Origin: a bacterium | GTDB lineage: Bacteria; Nitrospinota_A; UBA7883; JACRGQ01 | DNA length: 6,545 nucleotides | Reading direction: 5' to 3' | Assembly: GCA_021815535.1 (NCBI GenBank) | Contig: JAKAGL010000137.1 | Span: 1 to 6,545 of the forward strand | In this document: piece by piece, positions 1 through 5,598 of the stretch | Position numbering within the stretch: the first letter of the stretch is position 1 | How the letters are laid out: each line of letters starts with the position of its first letter | Position numbers and translations under genes: made by a program | The notes under the pieces: model-generated | What the model was told of the DNA's origin: nothing | Seen by the model: only the letters and a program-made list of their open reading frames with translations | The model's database searches: none

Positions 1-1726
1 CGTAATTATGAAACCCTTCCCCCCCCGCAACGTCAGGTTCCACCCCTTCGGCACGAGCCTTCCTGATGATGGCGCGGGCTATGTTGTGTTCCGACCGCAT
101 TTCCACCGCCGCGGCCTTTTGCAAAAGATCATGGCCGCTGATTCCCTTGACCGGGACGATGCGTGTAACCTCCATCCGCCCTTCGGTAAGCGCGCCGGTC
201 TTATCGAAAACGAAATGATCCACCCCCGCAAGTGATTCGAGCGCGCCTCCATTTCTGATGATAATCCCCTGCCGCGCCGCCACGCCGCTGGCTATTGTGA
301 CCGCCATCGGCGTGGCAAGCCCCAGCGCACACGGACACGTTATGATGAGAACGGAGGTTGCGGTAAGCAGGGCCGTTTCAAGCCCCTTGCCGTACCACAA
401 AATAAAAGCGAGCGCGGCCATAATCAACGTACCCGCCACAAAATAAGGAACGATCCGGTCCGCAATGCGTTGTATGGGGGCTTTGCTTGCCTGCGCTTCT
501 TCCATCAACCGCACGATATGCGCCAGCGTGGTATCCGTAAGTGTTTTATCCATGCGCACAGTCATCGCGCCGCTCATGTTCATCGTGCCGGCAATGACAG
601 CGGCGCCACTTGACCTATGCACCGGGCGCGACTCGCCGGTGATGATGGATTCGTCCACTTCTCCCTTTCCATCCACCACCGTGCCATCCACGGGTATCCG
701 TTCTCCCGGCCGCACCAGCACCCAATCCCCTATCCTCAATGCGCGCACGGATACCTTCTCCTCCTTTTCATCATGAAGCAGCGTCGCCGCCTTGGGCTGG
801 AGTTCCAGCATTCGCCCGGTGGCGTCGACCGCTTTTCCTTTCGCGGCGGTCTCTAGGTATCTGCCGGTCAAAATAACAAAAATGAAAGTGACCAAAGTAT
901 CGAAATACACCTCTCCCGACGTCCTCTGAAAAAGCGCAATATAGGCCGAATAGATGAATATCGAGAACGCGCCGATCACTACCGGCACATCCATATTGAG
1001 GCTGAAACTGCGAAGCGCGGCATAAGCCCCGCGAAGTAACGGCCAAGCGGAAAACAGAAGAACCGGGAGGGCAAGCATCAACTCTATATAACGGAAAAAA
1101 TCGCGGTATTCCCCTCCGGCCGCGCCGGTCCAAAGGGCAATGGATATCCACATCATATTCATCGCGGCAAAACCAGCCAGCCCCAAACGGAAGAGCGATT
1201 GCTGTTGCAGCCGCTTGGCACTTTCTTCGGCTTTGCGGGATGTATACGGGGTGGCGGCATACCCGATGCGAGAAAGTTTCTTGATGATATCGGATAGGTG
1301 TATCCGGCGGTCATCCCAGCCCACCTTAAGACGGCGATTGGCCAGATTCACCTCTACGGCTACACTGCCGTCCGCGTTGTTCACCGCGTGCTCAATCAGC
1401 CAGACACATGCGGCGCAGTGTATCCCCTCCAACAGCAACCGCGCTTCACGCCACGTTCCCCTGCTGGCCGTAAACTCGCGTTGCACATCATCAATATCCC
1501 AGGTTTCCGTATTCTGCGGCGGAGGCGGAGGGGGCGCCAAGAGAACACCTTCGGGCGTCCGCGCATAGAAGCCTTCCAGTCCAGCTTCATATATTGCAAG
1601 GCAGACTGCCTGGCAACCGTTGCAGCAAAACCGCCGGTTCTCGCCGCCTGCCACCGCCTCATACACACCCGCAAAGGGAAGTGGCAGGCCGCAGTGAAAG
1701 CAGACACCGGATGGGGACGCGGTCAT
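1..1726 (-). CDS. ccoI: CcoI/FixI, P1B-type copper-transporting ATPase for cbb3 assembly (3' end cut by window edge)
   Basis: This is an ATP-driven copper exporter of the inner membrane that feeds Cu to the CuB site of cytochrome cbb3. I translated the frame by hand: it is open for 575 codons to the window edge. In order it shows an N-terminal metal-binding domain with CFHC (C9-C12) and CCNGC (34-38); six prolines (65-70); an HMA-type domain with GIHCAAC (CxxC at 104-107); about six membrane helices (roughly 178-199, 211-232, 245-266, 275-294, 424-445, 453-475); the actuator TGES (363-366); the CPC ion site in TM6 (C464-P-C466); and the phosphorylation Asp in DKTGALT (D508). The SEHNIA segment (H547) is where the usual SEHP motif sits. 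FixI proteins usually have 700-800 residues, so the rest of the ATP-binding region, the GDGxND hinge and the last two helices are missing. The ATG shares one base with the ccoH stop (TGATG) and has no clear Shine-Dalgarno, suggesting translational coupling. Confidence 0.96.
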   Translation of the reverse strand, partial: MTASPSGVCFHCGLPLPFAGVYEAVAGGENRRFCCNGCQAVCLAIYEAGLEGFYARTPEGVLLAPPPPPPQNTETWDIDDVQREFTASRGTWREARLLLEGIHCAACVWLIEHAVNNADGSVAVEVNLANRRLKVGWDDRRIHLSDIIKKLSRIGYAATPYTSRKAEESAKRLQQQSLFRLGLAGFAAMNMMWISIALWTGAAGGEYRDFFRYIELMLALPVLLFSAWPLLRGAYAALRSFSLNMDVPVVIGAFSIFIYSAYIALFQRTSGEVYFDTLVTFIFVILTGRYLETAAKGKAVDATGRMLELQPKAATLLHDEKEEKVSVRALRIGDWVLVRPGERIPVDGTVVDGKGEVDESIITGESRPVHRSSGAAVIAGTMNMSGAMTVRMDKTLTDTTLAHIVRLMEEAQASKAPIQRIADRIVPYFVAGTLIMAALAFILWYGKGLETALLTATSVLIITCPCALGLATPMAVTIASGVAARQGIIIRNGGALESLAGVDHFVFDKTGALTEGRMEVTRIVPVKGISGHDLLQKAAAVEMRSEHNIARAIIRKARAEGVEPDVAGGEGFHNY

Positions 1727-2244
1727 CAGGGCAAAACCGTAATCCGTCGGGCAATGTTCATCCGTTCATCCCCCTTTTCCGCTTCAATAATAAGATCCCA
1801 AACCCCCTTCAGAGGAAACACCGCATCCACCACAAATTGGCCGTTACCGGTCTTGGTCATCGGCAATTCAAAGTCATGCCGCGCGTCGGACGGACGATAG
1901 GCATACAACTTCACTGCCTCGGGTGCCGCCGGAAGCCCGTCTTTATCTGTTATCGTTACCGTTACAGACGCCGGCCTCCCCGCTGATGCGGCGATCTTCC
2001 CCCCCTCGTCCATGCGCCAACCGAGGTCTTTCTTCATCCGGTTCTTTAGGTTTAACCGCGCCTCGTAATTCTTTCCCCGTTCGTAATAATCAGATACCAC
2101 AAGGTTCGGCCTTGTTTTAAACGCAAAATAGATAAGCGTGCCGTTGGCGGCAAGAACCACCCCCATGAAAATGAACAGAGCCCACACCCAGGGGCTTTGC
2201 AACGCCGTTTCCTTGACCTCACCTTGTATCATTTCACGTTCCAT
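1726..2244 (-). CDS. ccoH: CcoH/FixH, cbb3 oxidase assembly protein
   Basis: This is a single-span inner-membrane protein of the FixH family. In studied bacteria FixH/CcoH is needed for stable assembly of cbb3 and contacts the complex and CcoI. From the chosen start it has 172 residues: a short cytoplasmic N-terminus, one membrane helix (about 19-42), the family signature NLVVSDYYERGKNYE (47-61) and a periplasmic beta-rich domain (VTVTITDKDGLP, then WDLIIEA near the C-terminus). Length is normal for the family. An in-frame TTG at 2268 would overlap the ccoG stop as TTGA, but it has no Shine-Dalgarno. The ATG at 2244 follows AAGAGGG, so I chose it, leaving a 20-nt gap after ccoG. The stop overlaps the ccoI ATG by one base. 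Confidence 0.93.
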   Translation of the reverse strand: MEREMIQGEVKETALQSPWVWALFIFMGVVLAANGTLIYFAFKTRPNLVVSDYYERGKNYEARLNLKNRMKKDLGWRMDEGGKIAASAGRPASVTVTITDKDGLPAAPEAVKLYAYRPSDARHDFELPMTKTGNGQFVVDAVFPLKGVWDLIIEAEKGDERMNIARRITVLP

Positions 2245-2248
2245 GATT

Positions 2249-2255
2249 CCCTCTT
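2249..2255 (-). promoter_or_regulatory. Ribosome binding site of ccoH
   Basis: AAGAGGG ends four bases before the ATG at 2244. It favours this ATG over the in-frame TTG at 2268, which overlaps the ccoG stop but has no purine-rich stretch in front of it. Confidence 0.65.
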
Positions 2256-2264
2256 CTTTTCGTG

Positions 2265-3695
2265 TCAACCGGGCCCGATAAATCTGCTTTCCGTTTCCGT
2301 TATAAATGCGCCAGTGGCGCTGTCCAGAATATGAAATTCGACCTTCATGGCATCTTTTTTCACCAGGGCTTTTGGAACATGCACTATGACGTTAAGGGGG
2401 AGCACCTTGCCCGGCTCCACATGTACGGCAGCATCATGATCCACAAGAACGGCGCCGGGAAGTTCAGAAAGAGCGATCTTTATGCTCAGCGGGCGGTCGC
2501 CTTTGTTAATTATTTTCAAGGTGTACTTGTTCTGGATGCTGCCGTCGCTCAGCGTCACGTAAAGCGGCTGCCGCTCATGGATCACGTTAAGCTCCACGGT
2601 GCCCAGATGCGTAAGGCCCCACACTATCCCGATGAGCGTGCTGGCAATCAGCAGCGCGTAGATGATAACGCGCGGCCTTTTGTAAAGCGGCACCACGGGT
2701 TGCCCCAGCATCTCTTTAAGTGACGCATAGCGGATAAGGCCGGCGGGTTTGTTCACCTTTTTCATAACGCTGTTGCAGGCGTCGATGCACAATGCACACA
2801 TAATGCACCCCTCCTGCATCCCCTCGCGGATATCGACGCCGGTGGGACATACCCCGACGCAAAGATGACAGTCGATACAGTCGCCCTTATTGAGCCGGCC
2901 ACGGGGCTCGCCCCGTTTCATGTCATACGTGGGAATGATGGTGTCTGCATCCTGCATCGACCCCTGTATACGGGCATAGGGGCAAAGCCAGAAGCAGAAC
3001 TGCTCCCGCATGATCCCCACCCCCAGGTACGTGCCGACAATAAATGGAAGCGGCGCGACCCATATCTCGATTGGCCCCTGCAACGAAAAGTACCTGTGCC
3101 AAAGGTCAAAGACATCCACAAAGTACGAAGTGAACGTTACGCCGGTGGCTACGCCGATCAGGAGAAAGATAAGCGTTTTTCCACCCTTTATCGCCAGTTT
3201 GCGGGCATCCCAGGGGGCGCTGTCCAACGCGCGGCGCTGCGCCGGGCTTCCCTCCATTTTCTCTTCAATCCATGTATACACGTCAACCCAAACGGTCTGC
3301 CAACAGAAGGTTCCGCAAAAGAGCCGCCCGGCGACGGCGGTAACCACATAGAGCGACAGAAAGAACGTGAGAAGCGCCAATGCGAGTATCCAAATATCCT
3401 GCGGCCAAAGCGTGAGGCCGAAAATATGGTATTTCCGGTTCTGAATATCGAACAGGATGGCCTGTCCCCCCTCCCAACGGATGAACGGCCCGATGAAATA
3501 GAAAAGATACAGGGATGCCACCTTCCACTTGAAAGCCCGGAACTTTCCGGGCATCCGCTTGGCGTGGATCTTTTTTGCGCCAAGATTTACCTGATGGTGG
3601 CTGGATTCCCGATACAGCTCATCCAGCGATAGCGGTTCATCCCCCTTGATATCATCGGAGGCCCTCTCGGTTGCTGTATGGGTCGTGTTGCTCAT
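2265..3695 (-). CDS. ccoG: CcoG/FixG (RdxA-like), polyferredoxin-type membrane protein for cbb3 copper maturation
   Basis: This is a 476-residue membrane iron-sulfur protein. In Rhodobacter capsulatus CcoG has cupric reductase activity, giving Cu(I) for cbb3 maturation; the same role is inferred here. Visible parts: an N-terminal region with the family segments FYFIGPFIRW (65-74) and LTLWPQDIW (94-102); membrane helices near 101-122, 172-195, 212-229 and 342-362; the membrane-linked cysteines C127, C131 and C234, C238 (EQFCFWLCPYARIQ); and two [4Fe-4S] motifs, C273-xx-C276-xx-C279-xxx-C283 followed by P, and C297-xx-C300-xx-C303-xxx-C307. The periplasmic Ig-like FixG C-terminal domain runs from about 365 to 476. 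Length is normal. Residue 132 is Trp where many homologues read CPQTVW. The ATG at 3695 has GGAAGG at 3702-3707, six bases upstream. It is separated from ccoP by 121 bp and followed closely by ccoH. Confidence 0.96.
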   Translation of the reverse strand: MSNTTHTATERASDDIKGDEPLSLDELYRESSHHQVNLGAKKIHAKRMPGKFRAFKWKVASLYLFYFIGPFIRWEGGQAILFDIQNRKYHIFGLTLWPQDIWILALALLTFFLSLYVVTAVAGRLFCGTFCWQTVWVDVYTWIEEKMEGSPAQRRALDSAPWDARKLAIKGGKTLIFLLIGVATGVTFTSYFVDVFDLWHRYFSLQGPIEIWVAPLPFIVGTYLGVGIMREQFCFWLCPYARIQGSMQDADTIIPTYDMKRGEPRGRLNKGDCIDCHLCVGVCPTGVDIREGMQEGCIMCALCIDACNSVMKKVNKPAGLIRYASLKEMLGQPVVPLYKRPRVIIYALLIASTLIGIVWGLTHLGTVELNVIHERQPLYVTLSDGSIQNKYTLKIINKGDRPLSIKIALSELPGAVLVDHDAAVHVEPGKVLPLNVIVHVPKALVKKDAMKVEFHILDSATGAFITETESRFIGPG

Positions 3696-3701
3696 TATTT
3701 A

Positions 3702-3707
3702 CCTTCC
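3702..3707 (-). promoter_or_regulatory. Ribosome binding site of ccoG
   Basis: GGAAGG lies six bases before the ATG at 3695. This gives ccoG its own strong initiation site at the head of the ccoGHI block rather than coupling to ccoP. Confidence 0.7.
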
Positions 3708-3726
3708 GCGGTGAAAAAGCGGCAGC

Positions 3727-3750
3727 ATGGTATTACCAATGGTATTACCA
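3727..3750. repeat. Tandem 12-bp repeat, each copy a near-palindrome, upstream of ccoG
   Basis: Two perfect head-to-tail copies of ATGGTATTACCA lie at 3727-3738 and 3739-3750. Each contains TGGTA-T-TACCA, a 5-bp inverted repeat around one base. The pair as a whole (3728-3750) is also an imperfect 23-bp palindrome. It lies 32-55 bp upstream of the ccoG ATG in the only real intergenic gap. A regulator site, an RNA structure in the leader of ccoG, or a chance duplication are all possible; I do not recognise a known operator consensus. Confidence 0.6.
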
Positions 3751-3772
3751 CATGATTCCATACTACCTCGGC

Positions 3773-3801
3773 CGGCCGGGAACAGCACTGTTTCCCGGCC
3801 G
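3773..3801 (-). other. GC-rich hairpin between ccoP and ccoG, without a U-tract
   Basis: In the minus-strand transcript GGCCGGGAAACA pairs with TGTTCCCGGCC across a GTGC loop, giving 11 base pairs with one bulged A and a further G-C pair at the base. It begins 15 bp after the ccoP stop at 3817. No run of T follows on either strand, so it does not look like a standard intrinsic terminator. A 3' mRNA stabiliser or processing element, or a partial attenuator that keeps structural-gene mRNA more abundant than ccoGHI mRNA, would fit; this is inference. Confidence 0.6.
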
Positions 3802-3816
3802 CCGTACTTGTGCCAA

Positions 3817-4689
3817 TCAGCTTTTCTGGCCACCGCCGAAAAGATAAACCTTTACCGCCAGTTTCTTGATCTGGGTCTCGGTCAATTTTTTACCCCATAC
3901 CGGCATGGTGGCCTTCCGGGTCTTTACATCTCCGTCATCATTTACGCCGTGAAGAACGGTGTACTCCAAGCCTTCAGGCGTGCAATCGAACCGGCAAATG
4001 CCGTCAGTCAGGTTGGCGGAGCCCATATCCTGGTTTCCTTTGGCATCTTCACCGTGGCACGTGGAGCACTCGGCGTTGGCTTTTGTCTGGCCCAAAAAGA
4101 CCTTTTTACCCGGCTCAAAAACCTTTCCCTGTTGCGCATCTTTCAGGAATTGCATGAGATCGCCCATCTCTTCCGGCGTAAAACGCCCTTGGAAGGCCGG
4201 CATCGCGCCGCCGCGGCCTTCCGTGATGGTCTCTTGTATTTTTTCTATGGTGCCGCCGTAAAGCCAGTCGTCGTCAGCCAGGATCGGAAAGTTTTTTCCC
4301 CCTTGGCCCCCGCTGCCGTGGCAGGCGGCGCAATTGTCACCAAAGGTCTGCTTGATCGAATTGACGGCATAATTGGACATTTCAGGGTCATTAAGAATTT
4401 CCTTGGCCGACATGGCGGCGATCTTCCTTTCAAAAGGCGCGCGTATCTCCTCTATTTCCTGCCGCCCTTTGTCATATTCGCCGTGCGAGGTCCACCCCAA
4501 CAGCCCCTTGCTGCTGCCACTCGGGAATGGTATCGACGGGTAGAGAAGCAGATACCCGGCTATCCAGACTGGTGTAAGCCAGAACATGATGGTCCACCAG
4601 CGGGGTGGATCGTTCTTCAGTTCACGTATGCCATCCCACTCATGGCCGGTGTCTTCCGCCTCATGATGTTTTTGATCTTTGTCTGCCAT
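3817..4689 (-). CDS. ccoP: CcoP/FixP, dihaem c-type cytochrome subunit of cbb3 oxidase
   Basis: This is a membrane-anchored subunit that passes electrons from cytochrome c or the bc1 complex toward CcoO and CcoN. From the ATG at 4689 it has 290 residues, normal for CcoP. The N-terminus has the family HEWDGIRELKNDPPRWW segment and one membrane helix (about 32-50). Then come two periplasmic cytochrome c domains: CAACH (C120, C123, H124) with LYGG and the axial Met in AMPAF (M163), and CSTCH (C208, C211, H212) with the axial Met in ATMPVW (M262). The end carries YLFGGGQ, matching the usual YVxSLGGG ending. Odd: the second domain has an extra cysteine pair (GICRFDC, C232 and C236) where the usual text is a DxIWLYGG-type segment. 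An upstream in-frame TTG at 4695 is less likely than the ATG, which has AAGGGAG seven bases before it. Only 2 nt separate it from the ccoQ stop. Confidence 0.97.
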   Translation of the reverse strand: MADKDQKHHEAEDTGHEWDGIRELKNDPPRWWTIMFWLTPVWIAGYLLLYPSIPFPSGSSKGLLGWTSHGEYDKGRQEIEEIRAPFERKIAAMSAKEILNDPEMSNYAVNSIKQTFGDNCAACHGSGGQGGKNFPILADDDWLYGGTIEKIQETITEGRGGAMPAFQGRFTPEEMGDLMQFLKDAQQGKVFEPGKKVFLGQTKANAECSTCHGEDAKGNQDMGSANLTDGICRFDCTPEGLEYTVLHGVNDDGDVKTRKATMPVWGKKLTETQIKKLAVKVYLFGGGQKS

Positions 4690-4691
4690 AA

Positions 4692-4898
4692 TCAAACTCC
4701 CTTGCGGTTGTGTTGGGGGTCGTCAGTCATGGGAATATTCCCGTCCATAACGAATTTATCCCGTCTACTGGGAGAAAAGGCGTAGTAGTACACAAAACCC
4801 ATTAGAATCAAAATGACCACGGTAAACACCGTGCCGAACCAGTCGGTGGCGGTCATCGCATCCCAGTCAGTGGAAAAATGTTCGATTATCCTATTCAC
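4692..4898 (-). CDS. ccoQ: CcoQ/FixQ, small single-helix subunit of cbb3 oxidase
   Basis: CcoQ is a small accessory subunit that in studied oxidases stabilises the CcoNO core and its contact with CcoP. From a GTG at 4898 it has 68 residues: a short N-terminus (MNRIIEHFSTDW), one membrane helix (about 21-40, DWFGTVFTVVILILMG) and the family motif YYYAFSP (37-43) followed by a basic, soluble tail. The GTG overlaps the ccoO stop by 8 nt and is preceded six bases upstream by GGAAGG. A TTG at 4919 would lengthen it by seven residues but overlap ccoO by 29 nt and start inside the ribosome-site stretch itself, so I reject it. The CDS end contains the ribosome site of ccoP. Confidence 0.9.
   Translation of the reverse strand: MNRIIEHFSTDWDAMTATDWFGTVFTVVILILMGFVYYYAFSPSRRDKFVMDGNIPMTDDPQHNRKGV
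4697..4703 (-). promoter_or_regulatory. Ribosome binding site of ccoP, inside the end of ccoQ
   Basis: AAGGGAG sits seven bases before the ATG at 4689 and codes for the last residues of CcoQ. Its spacing supports the ATG rather than the TTG at 4695. Confidence 0.75.
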
Positions 4899-5598
4899 GG
4901 TAATCCTTCCCTTCTTCAAATTTGACCTGGGTTCCCAGCCCCTGCAGGTACGCCAATAACGCCTGCAATTCCGTCTTGCCTTTCACCGCGGCCGCCGCAC
5001 CCGCCACATCGGCGTTGGTATACGGCACGCCGATGGTTCGCATCGCCTTGACGGAGCATGCCACACGGTCGGCGTCGACCATCGACTTTTCCAGCCACGG
5101 ATAGCCCGGCATGATCGATTCAGGCACCACGCTGCGGGGATTACGCAAGTGGGCGATATGCCATTCGTCCGAATACTTGCCCCCTACGCGGGCAAGATCC
5201 GGCCCGGTTCGCTTTGAACCCCATTGGAATGGATGGTCGTATTTTGATTCCGCCGCCAACGAATAATGTCCATACCGCTCCTTCTCGTCGCGGAAGGGAC
5301 GGATCATCTGCGAATGGCACAGGTAACACCCTTCGCGGATGAAAATGTCGCGCCCGGCAAGTTGCAGCGCCGTATACGGTTTGATGGAGGCCAATTCGGG
5401 ATTCTTGGGTGTCCCATCGGCCTTCATGATGTTGTCCTCAAAGGTATTCTTCATGTAGAAAAGCGGCACAATGCAGACAATGCCGCCGACCGACACCACA
5501 ATCGCGATCATAAGGACGAGGGCTCCGACATTGATCTCCATTTTTTGCTGGAGCCGATAAAGGAAACCGCCGGGTCCCTCATTATTATTGGCGCTCAT
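4891..5598 (-). CDS. ccoO: CcoO/FixO, monohaem c-type cytochrome subunit of cbb3 oxidase
   Basis: This is a membrane-anchored cytochrome c that delivers electrons from CcoP to haem b of CcoN. The complete 235-residue protein has a cytoplasmic N-terminus, one membrane helix (about 23-47, with the family VGGIVCIVPLF), then a periplasmic haem domain: GCYLCHSQMIRPF with C91, C94 and H95, conserved ERYGHYS and GPDLARVGGKYSDEWH segments, and the axial Met in SIMPGYPWL (M163). The C-terminal helix ends in LAYLQGLG. Length and motif order are normal for FixO. The ATG at 5598 directly abuts the ccoN stop, with AAGGGGGA at 5606-5613 as ribosome site. The 3' end overlaps the ccoQ GTG by 8 nt. Confidence 0.97.
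   Translation of the reverse strand: MSANNNEGPGGFLYRLQQKMEINVGALVLMIAIVVSVGGIVCIVPLFYMKNTFEDNIMKADGTPKNPELASIKPYTALQLAGRDIFIREGCYLCHSQMIRPFRDEKERYGHYSLAAESKYDHPFQWGSKRTGPDLARVGGKYSDEWHIAHLRNPRSVVPESIMPGYPWLEKSMVDADRVACSVKAMRTIGVPYTNADVAGAAAAVKGKTELQALLAYLQGLGTQVKFEEGKDYRE
4904..4913 (-). promoter_or_regulatory. Ribosome binding site of ccoQ, inside the end of ccoO
   Basis: The purine stretch AAGGGAAGGA ends five bases before the GTG at 4898 (six if GGAAGG is taken as the core). It decides the GTG start, because the alternative TTG at 4919 lies upstream of it. Confidence 0.72.

Noticed and set aside
771..1151. A 126-codon minus-strand frame, and a similar one at 1396-1707
   Set aside because: Both are out of frame with ccoI, which is continuous and motif-rich through these positions. 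They do not indicate a broken gene.
2865..3632. A 255-codon open frame on the plus strand inside ccoG
   Set aside because: It is antisense to the ferredoxin and membrane segments of ccoG, has low-complexity charged and proline-rich content, and has no convincing ribosome site or family match.
3801..3816. TGGCAC followed by a GC at sigma-54-like spacing just after ccoP (minus strand)
   Set aside because: The -24 half resembles the consensus, but the -12 half reads CGGC instead of TTGC, and the hairpin follows at once. This is most likely chance.
3696..3816. FNR/ANR box or clear sigma-70 promoter in the ccoP-ccoG gap
   Set aside because: I found no TTGAT-N4-ATCAA match and no convincing -35/-10 pair. 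TAATAC in the repeats and TAGTAT at 3761-3766 are weak -10 look-alikes without a partner.
3727..4785. A 352-codon open frame on the plus strand across ccoP and ccoQ
   Set aside because: It lies fully antisense to ccoP, whose haem motifs are unmistakable. Its translation shows no recognisable family and its start falls in the tandem repeat. It is a by-product of codon bias in the real gene.
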